Notes: generated by a model from the sequence alone, not told the origin. Counted from the first letter of the stretch, positions 1 to 9,988 are shown. The stretch is DNA of 64,000 nt from Breoghania corrubedonensis (GCF_003053845.1 NZ_QAYG01000002.1:434001-498000), one strand, 5' to 3'. Translations and numbers: made by a program.

Positions 1-195
<195 letters not shown>

Positions 196-579
196 CTCAG
201 TCTGCTAGCCCCCGCGGAAAGGTGTAGCCGTCTCAACCAAAGAACGGTGGCGGCTTTTCATAGTTGTCAAATTCTTAGCAAGCCCCAACTCAGCATACAA
301 TTGCGTCTGTGATGGAGAATGCTGAAAAGAAGGGCGTTTCCAATTTTTGAACGATCAGGAAAATTATTCCCACAACCGATTGAGCTTACAAGCCCCGAAA
401 ATCGTTTTTTTCACTCTAAGGCAGGTCCCTCCCGGACACCAGCGCCTATGCGACACTTGAAAGCCGCTGCGCCCTTGCGGCTTTCGCCGCTCGACGGTAG
501 ACGGGAAGTTCGCCGCCCTGTCCACCACCCCGGCCGGACCGGCCACGAAGACGCCGCAGGTCCGGCGGAAAGGAAGACA
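196..579. other. Intergenic region, divergent promoters expected
   Basis: This gap lies between the start of livH and the flavin reductase start. It should carry both divergent promoters. I see no hairpin, repeat or small gene that I can support. Confidence 0.4.
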
Positions 580-1098
580 ATGGCAGAGCAGGAAGCCGGA
601 GAGACCGGCGTTTCGGGTGCCGATGGCGCTACATTCCGGCAGGCGATGAGCCGGCTTTCCCAGCAGGTTCATGTCATCACCGGTATCGGTGCGAAGGGGC
701 GCTGCGGCGTGACGGTGACCGCCGTCGCCTCGGTGAGCGACGATCCGCCGACCGTGCTTTTCTGCCTCAACCGCTCAAGCCGCACCTTCCCGCTGTTTGA
801 GGATGCGAAGGTGTTCTGCATCAACACGCTTGCCGGCGAGCATGTTCCGGTGGCCGATGCGTTCGCCGGGCGCGGCAATCTCGACACCGATGCGCGCTTC
901 GCGCTGGCCGACTGGACCACGATGGAGACCGGCGCCCCGGTGCTGAAGGCGGCGCTCGCGAGCTTCGACTGCCGCGTGAGCCAGGTCATCGACATGGCCA
1001 CGCACCGGATCTTCTTCGGCGTGGTGGAGGCGACGACGAACGGCGCGGACACAGCCCGCGCGCTGACCTACTACAATCGAGGGTATGTGGTGTGCTGA
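580..1098 (+). CDS. Flavin reductase domain protein (HpaC/RutF-like)
   Basis: 172 residues. The ATG at 580 follows an AAGGAAG ribosome-binding sequence at 5-base spacing, so the longer in-frame opening upstream is not used. The family motifs are FRQAMSRLSQQVHVITG, GVTVTAVASVSDDPPTVLFCLN and a C-terminal YYNRGYVV. Proteins of this family are NAD(P)H:FMN/FAD oxidoreductases that supply reduced flavin to a two-component monooxygenase. No monooxygenase partner is visible nearby. An AraC regulator and a P1-family peptidase follow on the same strand, suggesting a small catabolic cluster. The actual partner and substrate are unknown. Confidence 0.85.
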   Translation: MAEQEAGETGVSGADGATFRQAMSRLSQQVHVITGIGAKGRCGVTVTAVASVSDDPPTVLFCLNRSSRTFPLFEDAKVFCINTLAGEHVPVADAFAGRGNLDTDARFALADWTTMETGAPVLKAALASFDCRVSQVIDMATHRIFFGVVEATTNGADTARALTYYNRGYVVC

Positions 1099-1144
1099 GA
1101 AGGCGCCGGTAGCGCCTGGGCGGAAGACAAGAACCGTGACTACC

Positions 1145-1287
1145 CCGCTTGCTCCCCTCTCCCCCCTTGCGGGGGAGATGTCGGCCAAAGGCCGACAGAG
1201 GGGGGTATGCGGCCAGCTCGGAGCAAGCGGCTTCCCCCCCTCTGTCACCCTGCGGGTGACATCTCCCCCTCAAGGGGGGAAAGGGGC
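1145..1287. repeat. Double palindromic intergenic repeat
   Basis: Outer arms at 1145-1155 and 1220-1230 are exact reverse complements. Between them is a CTCTCCCCCCTTGCGGGGGAGA core with a second stem around GTCGGCC AAA GGCCGAC. A related inverted copy follows at about 1233-1287, with GTCACCC TGC GGGTGAC as its inner stem. This resembles the pyrimidine/purine-rich palindromes scattered between genes in Rhizobiales. It sits between the flavin reductase and the AraC regulator and could end transcription of the former. Confidence 0.75.
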
Positions 1288-1365
1288 GCAAGCCGCGCGC
1301 CTCCCGCCATCACCCACGCGATCATGCCCATACCGTTTGCCGGCGATATCGACTACGATCACCCC

Positions 1366-2259
1366 ATGACGCACATTCAGGCGATCCCGCAATTCCACCT
1401 CTTCGGCGAGGCGCCGGACGACACCGCCTTCGACTTCATCCATGTCGAGACGCTGGCCGCCCGGTCCGCGCGCCACGGCTGGACCATCTCGCTGCACAAT
1501 CACCGTCACCTGAACCACATCCTGGTCATCCGCTCCGGCGGCGGCGTGATCCGGGTGGAGGACGAGGAGACGGCGTTTCGCGGGCCGGCGGTGCTGTGCG
1601 TGGCGGCCACCGTCGTCCACGGCTTCGCCTTCGAGGAAAACATCGACGGCCACATCGCGACCTTCACCGAGGACGTGGTGTCGGGCGCGCGCGATGCGGC
1701 AGGTTCCGTGCGCGACCGGCTGCGCGCGCTGTTTGCCGATCCGGTGCTGCCGCTGGAGCCCGGCGGGGTGGCCGAGGGCATCGCCCGGCACATGGCGGCC
1801 TTGGCCGAGGAACTGGATCTCGCCCGCGACGGCCACCAGATCGCCATGCGCGCCCACCTCATGCTGATGATCCTGGAGATCGGCCGGGCGCGAACCTCAA
1901 GGACGCGCTATGCCCAGGTGACCCTGCGCGGCATGGATGAAACCGTGTCGGCATTGCGCGATCTGATCGAGGACAATTTTCGCACAACCCGGCGCATCGG
2001 CGACTATGCCGACCGGCTCGGCATGACATCGGAACGGCTGAACGAGCACTGCAAGCGGGTGACCGGGGTCACCGTCGGCCACATGATCCGCCAGCGCCTG
2101 ATCACGGAAGCCAAGCGCCAGCTTCTCTTCACCGACCTCGCGGCCTCCGAGATCGCCTATGACCTGGCCTTCGCCGACCCGTCCCATTTCTCCCGCTTCT
2201 TCCGCAATCACACCGGCATGTCGCCGCAAGAATTCCGAAAAGGGAACGAGCAACGATGA
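1366..2259 (+). CDS. AraC-family transcriptional regulator (PobR/HpaA-like)
   Basis: 297 residues from the ATG at 1366; an in-frame ATG at 1324 is an alternative, and neither has a clear ribosome-binding site. The N-terminal ~150 residues look like a cupin-type sensor (HNHRHLNHILVIRSGGG). The C-terminal ~100 residues carry a two-helix-turn-helix AraC domain with RIGDYADRLGMTSERLNEHCK and the signature DLAFADPSHFSRFFRNHTGMSP. PobR/HpaA-type members activate aromatic-acid degradation genes when bound to substrate. Likely targets are the neighbouring flavin reductase and/or peptidase genes. The inducer is unknown. Confidence 0.88.
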   Translation: MTHIQAIPQFHLFGEAPDDTAFDFIHVETLAARSARHGWTISLHNHRHLNHILVIRSGGGVIRVEDEETAFRGPAVLCVAATVVHGFAFEENIDGHIATFTEDVVSGARDAAGSVRDRLRALFADPVLPLEPGGVAEGIARHMAALAEELDLARDGHQIAMRAHLMLMILEIGRARTSRTRYAQVTLRGMDETVSALRDLIEDNFRTTRRIGDYADRLGMTSERLNEHCKRVTGVTVGHMIRQRLITEAKRQLLFTDLAASEIAYDLAFADPSHFSRFFRNHTGMSPQEFRKGNEQR

Positions 2260-2269
2260 GCAGTTTCAA

Positions 2270-3304
2270 ATGATCACGGCCATGCGGCCCGGGCCGCGCA
2301 ACCTGATCACCGACGTCGAGGGCCTCACCGTCGGCAACGCCTCCGATCCGCGACTGAAATCGGGGGTGAGCGTCGTTCTGCCCGACGAACCCGTCGTCGC
2401 CTCCGTCGCCATTCACGGCGGGGCGCCCGGCACCCGCGAGATCGCGCTGCTGGAGCCGGAACAGACGGTGAGCCACGTCGATGCGCTGGTGCTGTCGGGC
2501 GGCTCGGCCTTCGGGCTCGATGCGGCCGCGGGCGTGCAGTCGCGGCTGGCGGAGATGGGACGCGGCTATGCGGTGGGGCCGGTGCGGGTGCCGATCGTGC
2601 CGGCGGCGATATTGTTCGATCTCCTGAACGGCTCGGCGGTGGAAACGGAACCGGATGCGAGCTGGAACGCCAGCGCGCCCTACCGCGATCTCGGCCGCGC
2701 GGCCTGCGAGCTCGCAGCACCCGATTTCGCGATTGGAACGGAGGGCGCCGGCACCGGCGCCACGACGGCGAACCTGAAGGGCGGGCTCGGCTCGGCCTCC
2801 GCCGTGCTGGCCAATGGCGCGACGGTGGGCGCGCTCGTCGCCGTCAACGCATTGGGCCGCGTCACCATCGGCGACGGCCCGCATTTCTGGGCCGCGCCGT
2901 TTGAGCAGGATGGCGAGTTCGGCGCCCTCGGCATGCCCGCGCCGTTTCCCGCCGATGCCATGGCCGTGCGCACCAAGGCCGACACGCTGAAATCGGGCGC
3001 CAACACGACGATCGCGGTTATCGCAACGGACGTCAGCTTGACCAAATCGGAGGCCAAGCGGCTGGCTGTGATGGCGCATGACGGCATGGCGCGTGCCATC
3101 TGGCCGGCGCACACGCCGTTCGACGGGGATCTGGTCTTCGCGCTGTCGACGGGAAAGCGGCCGCTGGAAAGCCCGGCGGACCTGCTGGCGCTGGGTGCGG
3201 CGGCGGCCGCAACACTCGCCCGCGCCATCGCCCGCGGGGTTTTCGAGGCACAGAAGGCGGAAGGCGACCGCGTGCCGACGTGGACGGAGCGGTTCGGGGG
3301 GTAA
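2270..3304 (+). CDS. P1-family (S58) aminopeptidase, DmpA-like
   Basis: 344 residues. The start at 2270 lies ten bases after the end of the AraC gene; a five-codon ATG frame at 2256 overlaps that stop and looks non-functional. The N-terminus (NLITDVEGLTVGN) and the block GTEGAGTGATTANLKGGLGS are hallmarks of the DmpA/BapA family. These precursors cleave themselves before a serine that becomes the N-terminal nucleophile, here Ser175 in GGLGS. The enzymes remove N-terminal residues, including D- or beta-amino acids, from small peptides or amides. No signal peptide is seen, so it should be cytoplasmic. Confidence 0.88.
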   Translation: MITAMRPGPRNLITDVEGLTVGNASDPRLKSGVSVVLPDEPVVASVAIHGGAPGTREIALLEPEQTVSHVDALVLSGGSAFGLDAAAGVQSRLAEMGRGYAVGPVRVPIVPAAILFDLLNGSAVETEPDASWNASAPYRDLGRAACELAAPDFAIGTEGAGTGATTANLKGGLGSASAVLANGATVGALVAVNALGRVTIGDGPHFWAAPFEQDGEFGALGMPAPFPADAMAVRTKADTLKSGANTTIAVIATDVSLTKSEAKRLAVMAHDGMARAIWPAHTPFDGDLVFALSTGKRPLESPADLLALGAAAAATLARAIARGVFEAQKAEGDRVPTWTERFGG

Positions 3305-3359
3305 GGCGCTCGCCGAACAAAACGTGTGTCGCCCCGCTCGCCTGCTCCCCCTCCCCTTC

Positions 3360-3515
3360 GATGTCATCCCGGCCGCAGCGAAGCGGAGAGCCGGGACCCA
3401 GTAATCGGGGGCCGCTGAGCAAGGCGGAATGGCGGACCAAGGGGGTCGCGACGCTCCCGGCAAGAACCTCAAGCCTCAACGGTTACTGGGTCCCCGCTTT
3501 CGCGGGGATGACATC
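3360..3515. repeat. Paired-hairpin dispersed repeat
   Basis: The ends are inverted: GATGTCATCCC at the left and GGGATGACATC at the right, with inner inverted pieces GGGACCCAGTAA and TTACTGGGTCCC. This is one complete unit of the repeat family found across the window. Confidence 0.75.
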
Positions 3516-3580
3516 GCGTTTGGGGAAAGGCAGTTCTCCCTTCCGCCCCCGGCTTCCGTCGCATGCGCCGCGCGCGCCGG

Positions 3581-3604
3581 ATCCCCCGGACTGCGCCGGG
3601 GGAT
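3581..3604. repeat. Single hairpin of the dispersed repeat family
   Basis: ATCCCCCGG and CCGGGGGAT form a perfect 9 bp stem around a 6-base loop, followed by GACGATGGAG. This is half of the usual paired unit. Confidence 0.7.
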
Positions 3605-3650
3605 GACGATGGAGGGAGGACGCGAAACGGCAGGCGGGACAGACGCCCCC

Positions 3651-6600
3651 CTACTCGGCCGCCTCCAGATAGGCCGCCTGCGATCCCTCGCCGCGTGCCA
3701 TCGGGCCCTTGCCGTCCAGACGCTTCAGCAAAAGCGCACGCTTTTCCGCGGCCTTCGCCATAGTGTCGTCCTTCACCGGGCCGTAGCCGCGGATCTGGTC
3801 GGGCACACGGGCAAGCTCCACCAGAAGGCCGTAATTGCCGCTCTCGATGCGCTTCAGGATCAGCTCCACGTCGCCCACGTACTCCTCGCGCAACGCGAAC
3901 TCCGCCTTGCGTTCAAAAGTGCGGGCGAAGGGATCGAGGAACGTGCCGCGCAGCCGCTTAAGCCCCGCGAGCAGCTCGAACGCCTTGAAGATCCACGGGC
4001 CGTAGGCGGTCTTCCTCGCGCGGCCCGTCGCCGGATCGAGACGCGAGAACAGCGGCGGGGCGAGCACCACCTTCAGCTTCTTCGGATCGGCGAAGGTGTT
4101 GCGGAGCTTTTCCTCAAACGCCGGCTCGGCGTAAAGCCTTGCGACCTCGTACTCGTCCTTGATCGCCATGACCTTGTAGAGGTTCTCCGCGATGGTGCGC
4201 GACAGCCGCATGGCGCCGATGCCGCGCGCGGTATCGGCCGCCACGACCCGCTCCATCAACTGCGTGAAGCGATCCGCGTAGGCCCGATCCTGATAGCGCT
4301 CCAGCTCGCCGCCAAGGAAGGCGATGCGCGTCTCAAGATCCATCTCTTCCGGCACGTCTTCCTTCGGCAGGCCCGCAAGGATCGCCTCGGCGTCGTGCGC
4401 CAGCACGCGGCCGGCCTGGAAGGCGCGCAGGTTCTGCTTTACCGCCGCCCCGTTCAGCCGGATCGCCGTGTCGATGGCCGCAAACGACAGCGGCAGCGTG
4501 CCCGACTGCCAGGCCATGCCGACCAGCATCATGTTGGTGTAGATCGCATCGCCCAGGAGCTTTTCGGCGATGCCGGCGACGTCGCGCGCGGTTACATCGC
4601 GCGAGGCTTTCTTGAGGGTCGCCATCATGCGCGCCTCGTCGAAGGAGAGCGTCTGCTTCATGACGAACTCGGCCGTCGGCGCCACGCGCCCGTTGGCGAA
4701 GACGCGGGCTTTGCCCGGGTTCATCAGCGTCAGCACTTCCGAACCGCAGGAGACCACCATGTCGGAGGCGAGCAGAACGTCGAGCGTCGCGGTCGGCACG
4801 CGCGGGCCCTCCACCGGACGATCCCGGCCGGAGAAGCGCACATGCGAGGTCACCGGGCCGCCCTTCTGGGCAAGGCCGGTCATGTCGAGCGTGGAGGCGT
4901 TGATGCCGTCCACATGCGCCGCCATGGCGAGCACGGCGGCCACCGTCGTCACGCCCATGCCGCCGATGCCGGCGATCAGCAGATTGACCGTCTCGTCGAG
5001 CCCGGCGGGCTGAACCTCGGGTAGCTTCGCCACCAGCGCATCGAGATCGACGCTGCCGCCGTCGCTCTTTTTCAGCTCCGCGCCCTCGACCCACACGAAG
5101 GACGGGCAGAAGCCCTTCACGCAGGAGAAGTCCTTGTTGCAGCTCGACTGGTTGATGCGGCGCTTTTCGCCGAAATCGGTCGCCACCGGCTCCACCGACA
5201 GGCAGTTCGACTGCACCGAGCAATCGCCGCAGCCCTCGCACACCCGGTCGTTGATGAAGAGCCGCTTGTCCGGATCCTCGTAAAGACCCTTCTTGCGGCG
5301 ACGGCGCTTTTCGGCAGCACACGTCTGGTCGTAGATTATCGCGGAAACGCCGGGATACGCCGCCAGATCCTCCTGCACGCCCATCAGCTCGGCGCGGTCG
5401 TGCACCGGCACGCCGGCGGCGAGGTCGCCGCGGCCCTCATAAAGCTCGGGCCGTTCGGAAACGACGACGATGCGCCCCACGCCTTCGGCCGCCAGCTGGC
5501 GGGTGATGGTGGGAACGTCGAGCGGACCGTCATGCGTCTGCCCGCCGGTCATCGCCACCGCGTCGTTGAAGAGGATCTTGTAGGTCGCCGACACCTTGGC
5601 CGCGACCGCCTGACGGATCGCCAGAATGCCGGAATGGAAATAGGTGCCGTCGCCCAGATTGACGAAGACGTGCTTGTCCTTGGCGAACGGCGCCTGGCCG
5701 ACCCAGGGCACGCCCTCGCCGCCCATGGCGATCTGGCCTTCGGTGGTGCGCTCGTTGATCTCGGTCATCGCATGACAGCCGATGCCCGGCATGACGCGCG
5801 CGCCCTCCGGCGCCTTGGTGGAGGTGGAATGCGGGCAGCCGGAACAGAAATAGGGCGAACGCACCGCGCCTTCCGCATTCTCCGCCGCCCATTGCGCCTG
5901 GCGCGCCATCGAAGCCGCCACATCGCGCATCTCGTCGGTGACATGGGACTGCGGCAGGAAGGCCAGCAGGCCGACGACGAGATCGGCGGCGGAAAGCTCC
6001 AGCACGTCGGGCAGGAAGGGGTCGCCGTCCGGCGTCTTCTTGCCCCAAACCGGCGGGCGACGGTCGGCCGGCCAGTTGTAGAAGAGATCCTTGATCTGCG
6101 GCTCGATGAAGGCGCGCTTGTGCTCCACAACCAGAAGCCGGTCGATGCCGCGCGCGAATTTCGCAAGGCCCACCGGCTCCAGCGGCCACGGCATGGCGAC
6201 CTTGTAGATCGCAAGCCCCATGGCCTTGGCGCGCGCCTCGTCGATGCCGAGGAGCTGCAGCGCCTGACGCAGGTCGCGATAGGCCTTGCCGGTGGCGACC
6301 AACCCGATGCGCGGGTATTCCGCACCGAAGCGGATACCGTCGAGCCCGTTCGCCCGCACATAGGCCTGCGCTGCGGGAACGCGCGCGTCGCGCATCACGC
6401 GTTCGATCTCGAGGCGGTATTTCAGAAGAAGCGGTTTGTGCCGGTCGCCCAGATCGTGGCCTTCGAGGATCGCCGGATGGATGAATCGCAGCCGGTCGTC
6501 ATTGACGGAGACGACGCCTGAGGCGTCCATCGTGTCGGCAAGGCAGATCATGCCGGACCACAGGCCGCAGTAGCGCGACATTTCCAGCCCGTGCAGGCCG

Positions 6601-7166
6601 TAGTCGAGCACGTCCTGGATATCGGCCGGGTTGAGGAGCGGGATTTCCGCGTGCTGGAAGAAGAATTCGCTCTGCGCGGGAATGATGGAGGACTTGGCCA
6701 GATGATCGTCGCCGGCCAGCGCCAGCACGCCGCCCTTGGGATCGGTGCCCGAGGCGCTTGCCTGCCTGAGCGCGTCGCCGGCGCGGTCGACGCCCGGGGC
6801 CTTGCCGTACCAGATGCCGAAGACGCCGTCCTTGGTCGAGCCCTGGCCGTGCATCGTGACCTTCTGCGAGCCCCACACGGCGGTGGCGCCCAGTTCCTCG
6901 TTGACGCCGGGCTGGAAGACCACGTCGTAGTCCTTCAGAAGGCGTCCGGCGCGCTCGACCTCGCTGTCGAAGCCGGCCAGCGGCGAGCCGCGATAACCGG
7001 AAATGAAGCCGCCCGTATTGAGACCGGCCGCCCGGTCGAGGCGGCCCCGGTCGAGCGCGACGCGCACAAGCGCCTGGATGCCGCTCAGGTAGACCCTGCC
7101 GTCAGACGACACATACTTGTCGTCGAGGCTCACGGGTCCGAAGACAGAACCAGTCAAGGCATTCAT
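3651..7166 (-). CDS. Indolepyruvate ferredoxin oxidoreductase, alpha and beta fused
   Basis: 1171 residues, the usual length of the fused bacterial enzyme. It decarboxylates indolepyruvate or other aryl-2-oxoacids from aromatic amino acids to acyl-CoA, passing electrons to ferredoxin. In order: an N-terminal 2-oxoacid oxidoreductase region, a thiamine-diphosphate domain with CSGCPHS near residue 440, an iron-sulfur segment with CEGCGDC near 637 and further cysteines in a CNKDFSCVKGFC block, a gamma-type domain starting near 725 (IAGIGGMGVTTVAAV), and a C-terminal extension typical of the family. A divergently transcribed Lrp-type regulator lies 273 bp upstream and is the obvious candidate controller. 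Confidence 0.95.
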   Translation of the reverse strand: MNALTGSVFGPVSLDDKYVSSDGRVYLSGIQALVRVALDRGRLDRAAGLNTGGFISGYRGSPLAGFDSEVERAGRLLKDYDVVFQPGVNEELGATAVWGSQKVTMHGQGSTKDGVFGIWYGKAPGVDRAGDALRQASASGTDPKGGVLALAGDDHLAKSSIIPAQSEFFFQHAEIPLLNPADIQDVLDYGLHGLEMSRYCGLWSGMICLADTMDASGVVSVNDDRLRFIHPAILEGHDLGDRHKPLLLKYRLEIERVMRDARVPAAQAYVRANGLDGIRFGAEYPRIGLVATGKAYRDLRQALQLLGIDEARAKAMGLAIYKVAMPWPLEPVGLAKFARGIDRLLVVEHKRAFIEPQIKDLFYNWPADRRPPVWGKKTPDGDPFLPDVLELSAADLVVGLLAFLPQSHVTDEMRDVAASMARQAQWAAENAEGAVRSPYFCSGCPHSTSTKAPEGARVMPGIGCHAMTEINERTTEGQIAMGGEGVPWVGQAPFAKDKHVFVNLGDGTYFHSGILAIRQAVAAKVSATYKILFNDAVAMTGGQTHDGPLDVPTITRQLAAEGVGRIVVVSERPELYEGRGDLAAGVPVHDRAELMGVQEDLAAYPGVSAIIYDQTCAAEKRRRRKKGLYEDPDKRLFINDRVCEGCGDCSVQSNCLSVEPVATDFGEKRRINQSSCNKDFSCVKGFCPSFVWVEGAELKKSDGGSVDLDALVAKLPEVQPAGLDETVNLLIAGIGGMGVTTVAAVLAMAAHVDGINASTLDMTGLAQKGGPVTSHVRFSGRDRPVEGPRVPTATLDVLLASDMVVSCGSEVLTLMNPGKARVFANGRVAPTAEFVMKQTLSFDEARMMATLKKASRDVTARDVAGIAEKLLGDAIYTNMMLVGMAWQSGTLPLSFAAIDTAIRLNGAAVKQNLRAFQAGRVLAHDAEAILAGLPKEDVPEEMDLETRIAFLGGELERYQDRAYADRFTQLMERVVAADTARGIGAMRLSRTIAENLYKVMAIKDEYEVARLYAEPAFEEKLRNTFADPKKLKVVLAPPLFSRLDPATGRARKTAYGPWIFKAFELLAGLKRLRGTFLDPFARTFERKAEFALREEYVGDVELILKRIESGNYGLLVELARVPDQIRGYGPVKDDTMAKAAEKRALLLKRLDGKGPMARGEGSQAAYLEAAE

Positions 7167-7439
7167 GTAGTATCCCTCCCGAGAGAGCCCCGGAACGGCA
7201 CGCGGCCATCAGGCCGCACGGCGCTCCGTCTCTTTCAAAATGAGCGACGTCTTGGCTGTTCAACGTTTCAACCTGCAAACAGGTTTCCGTTACGGAGCGG
7301 CCTCCCGTATCCCGACCGCCCGTACACCGCGAAGACGTGGCAAACTCAGGGTGAAGATTAGTCCTTTAGACTTACAATTTCTGTGCTATTCTGACCGGAA
7401 TAACACCATTCCAGGCAAGACTGTTTCGGCAACAACGGC

Positions 7440-7919
7440 ATGAGCGAAAAAAAGCTTCTCGATCCATCGGACATCCGCGTCCTGCAGATTCTCCAGCGGG
7501 ACGCCTCCCAATCCATCGCAGATATCGCGCGTGAGGCGGGCATGAGCCAGACGCCCTGCTGGCGCCGCATCAAGAAACTCAAGGACAGCGGCATCATCCG
7601 CCAGATCGCGGCCGTCGTCGACCGCGAAGCGGTGGGGCTGAACTTCGTCTCCTACGCCTTCGTCAAGCTGGCGCTTCCCAGCCGCGACAACATGGAGGAG
7701 TTCGACCGGCTGGTGAACCACTGGCCGGAGGTGGTGACCTGCGAGCGCATCACCGGCGCGGTGGACTATCTGATCAAGGTCGTCACCGACGACATCAAGA
7801 CCTACGACGACTTTCTCAGGCTCAAGCTTCTGGACAACACGCTGGTTTCCGACGTGCAGTCGCGCATCGTGGTCGCCACCGTGAAGGACACGGTGGCGTT
7901 GCCGTTGCGCGAAAGCTGA
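7440..7919 (+). CDS. Lrp/AsnC-family transcriptional regulator
   Basis: 159 residues. The N-terminal helix-turn-helix is classical (ILQRDASQSIADIAREAGMS, then TPCWRRIKKLKDSGII) and is followed by the RAM ligand-binding/oligomerisation domain (VVTCERITGAVDYLIKVVTDD). Members bind amino acids and act as octamers. It is divergent from the indolepyruvate oxidoreductase, sharing a 273 bp upstream region with an A+T-rich stretch around 7355-7395. It therefore probably autoregulates and controls that gene in response to an aromatic amino acid; this is inferred from position. Confidence 0.93.
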   Translation: MSEKKLLDPSDIRVLQILQRDASQSIADIAREAGMSQTPCWRRIKKLKDSGIIRQIAAVVDREAVGLNFVSYAFVKLALPSRDNMEEFDRLVNHWPEVVTCERITGAVDYLIKVVTDDIKTYDDFLRLKLLDNTLVSDVQSRIVVATVKDTVALPLRES

Positions 7920-8254
7920 AGCGGCCTACCGCCGCAACGGTTACCGCGTCCCCGCTTACGCGGGAATGACGTCGAGAGCGGGGTCGGATTCTCGAGGATT
8001 TCGCGTGCGGTTATCCCCGCGATGCGATCTCTCACGTATCGACGTGTAATCCCCGCGCGCTGCACTCTCTCCGCCGTCATCCACCGGCTTCGTCCGGGGG
8101 ATCCACCTTTCTGCTCATCGTGTGCCGGGACCGGCACTGGATTGCCCGGACTGCGTCGGGCAATAATGACGGTGGAGAGGTCGCGGCGAGGAGGCGCGGG
8201 CGCCTCCACGCCGCGAGGGCGTACGCCGCTCCCCTCCATTTGCATCCGCTGTTT
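7920..8254. other. Intergenic region with dispersed repeats
   Basis: The gap holds a half unit at about 7936-7978 (GCGTCCCCGCTTACGCGGGA followed by ATGACGTCGAGAG) and a full unit at 8065-8179. No further gene is seen. Confidence 0.6.
8065..8179. repeat. Paired-hairpin dispersed repeat
   Basis: The unit begins CTCTCTCCGCCGTCAT and ends ATGACGGTGGAGAG, its inverted counterpart. Inside are two facing hairpins, ACCGGCTTCGTCCGGGGGAT and ATTGCCCGGACTGCGTCGGG. Confidence 0.75.
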
Positions 8255-9637
8255 TCAATGCTCGCTCGCCCCGATGAGGAGATCGAGCTGGCGCAGGACC
8301 TCCGTTGAGGCGGCGGCCATTTCGTCGGCGGCCTTCTGTGCGCCGGCGCGATCGCCCGCGGCATGGAGACGTGCCGCCTCCCGGCCGCATTTGTGCACCG
8401 CTTCGTGCACCGGCAGCAACGCGGCGAAGGCCGGATGACGGCGCACGCGGTCATCCTCCACCGCATCGTACCACTCGCCGAGATGACAATGGTGATGGTC
8501 GCTCAGTTCGCTGCTGCGCAGCGACTTGAGCCCCACCAGCATCTCCGCCAGCCGTTTCTTCCACATGAGGTGATCCGATTTCGCCTTGTGCAGGACGAAG
8601 TTCGGAATGCTGCGCACCTCAAGCTCGGCAAACTGTTCGCCGATGATCTTCTCGGACATGCCGACCGCCGAAATGACCTCTTCGGAAAAGCCCGACGAAC
8701 GCCCCGCATGCGCGGCGATCGACTGCGCCCCTTCGGAGATCTCCTGCACGGCCTCGCTCTGCTGGGACAGCACCGAGGCGATCTCACCCATGCGCGCGCC
8801 GTTTTCCGCGACATCGTCGAGAACCCGTGCGATCTGGCCCGCCGCATCCTCCGACTGTTCGACGCTGCGTGCGACGAGCCCCTGGACCTCGTTGACCGTT
8901 CCCATCATCTCCTCCACGTGCTCGGAAAGCCGGTCGATGCGGGCGCGGATGTCGTCGGTCGCCTTCTGGGTCTGGCCGGAAAGCACTTTCACTTCCGCCG
9001 CCACCACCGCGAAGCCCTTGCCGGCTTCCCCGGCCCGCGCCGCCTCGATGGTCGCGTTGAGGGCCAGAAGATTGGTCTGCTGCGCCAGACCGTCGATCGT
9101 CGCCACGAAGGTGCCGATCTGCTCCGCCGCACTGGCCAGATGGCCGGCGGACGTGCTCATGCGCCCGAAGGCCTCGCCGATCCCCCGGCTGGCCTCGGCG
9201 GTGCTCCGCGTCGCGTCCGCGCCGCCGCGCATGCCGACGGAAACCACTTCCATGGACCCTGCCACGCTCTTGGCCGTGGAGGCGATCTGGTCGATCGAGG
9301 CGGTCAGTTCCTCCACCGCCGCGGCCATGCTCTGGGCGCGAATGTCGGTCTCGCGGATCTCGCCGGTGATCCGCGCCGTCGCGGCCATCGCCTCGCTGGC
9401 CTGGATGGAATACTGGACGGTCTGCGCCAGAATCTGCTCGTCGCGGCGCGCGATCGCGCGCGCGAGATCTTCCACCGGCCCGGCAATGCCGGTGGGCAAG
9501 GCGTCCGCATTGTCCACCCGATGCCCATTCGCCAGCGCCGCGAGCGCGGAGCGAAGCGCTGCCGCTTCCTGTGCCCGCCCCTCGTCACAGCGCGCCTCGC
9601 TTGCCTTTTCCGTGTCTTCGCGATGATGTTTGAACAC
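8255..9637 (-). CDS. Soluble methyl-accepting chemotaxis protein with C-terminal CZB zinc domain
   Basis: 460 residues with no hydrophobic membrane segment, so a cytoplasmic receptor. Residues about 75-330 form the long coiled coil of an MCP signalling domain, with the hairpin tip [20 protein letters not shown]. Residues about 343-455 are a chemoreceptor zinc-binding (CZB) domain: [17 protein letters not shown], then [11 protein letters not shown] and HEAVH, which supply the three-His/one-Cys zinc site. CZB domains are known to sense zinc, and in some cases oxidants such as hypochlorous acid, through the zinc-bound cysteine. No other sensory domain is evident at the N-terminus. No che genes adjoin it. 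Confidence 0.92.
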   Translation of the reverse strand: MFKHHREDTEKASEARCDEGRAQEAAALRSALAALANGHRVDNADALPTGIAGPVEDLARAIARRDEQILAQTVQYSIQASEAMAATARITGEIRETDIRAQSMAAAVEELTASIDQIASTAKSVAGSMEVVSVGMRGGADATRSTAEASRGIGEAFGRMSTSAGHLASAAEQIGTFVATIDGLAQQTNLLALNATIEAARAGEAGKGFAVVAAEVKVLSGQTQKATDDIRARIDRLSEHVEEMMGTVNEVQGLVARSVEQSEDAAGQIARVLDDVAENGARMGEIASVLSQQSEAVQEISEGAQSIAAHAGRSSGFSEEVISAVGMSEKIIGEQFAELEVRSIPNFVLHKAKSDHLMWKKRLAEMLVGLKSLRSSELSDHHHCHLGEWYDAVEDDRVRRHPAFAALLPVHEAVHKCGREAARLHAAGDRAGAQKAADEMAAASTEVLRQLDLLIGASEH

Positions 9638-9988
9638 GTTGCTTTCTCCCGCAACTTATTGAAAGTCAGGAAGAATTTGAGTCCCAGAAATGCCCACTGT
9701 GAAATGTGACAAATCGCGCCGGGACCATGCGGAACAGCGAAACTTCACACCGTGGTTAGCAATCGGCACGAGAGAATTAGCGATTTGCGTAAGGTGGTCG
9801 GCAATTCGCAAATGAGGAAGGCGTGAAGACCGGCCGGGCGTTCGACGCTCCGCCCCGCCGGCGTGTTCCATTTTGGCGATACGCTTTCTCTCTTGTTCCT
9901 TTCCCCTCCCCATCGCGCGTGCAATCTGCTATTGGGCAGCCACGTACTCGGCCTGATCCGACAGCCCCCAGACGAACCCCCGGACGCC
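9638..9988. other. Intergenic region between divergent MCP gene and purL
   Basis: This region should contain the divergent promoters. Short related words (TAGCAATC, TAGCGATTTGCG, GGCAATTCGC) recur around 9758-9812, but I cannot assign them to a regulator. Confidence 0.4.

Larger units (their letters stand above)
3305..3650. other. Intergenic region filled with hairpin repeats
   Basis: This gap between two convergent genes contains a 156 bp paired-hairpin unit and a single hairpin (separate entries), and nothing that looks coding. Confidence 0.6.

Noticed and set aside
2256-2273. Five-codon ATG frame overlapping the AraC stop
   Set aside because: Too short, and the family N-terminus of the peptidase begins at 2270.
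3429-5024. 531-codon frame overlapping the end of the indolepyruvate oxidoreductase on the other strand
   Set aside because: Starts inside a hairpin repeat and lacks recognisable domains.
8460-8530. Possible separate small gene at the CZB end of the chemoreceptor
   Set aside because: The receptor frame is continuous through it, and the zinc ligands are in that frame.
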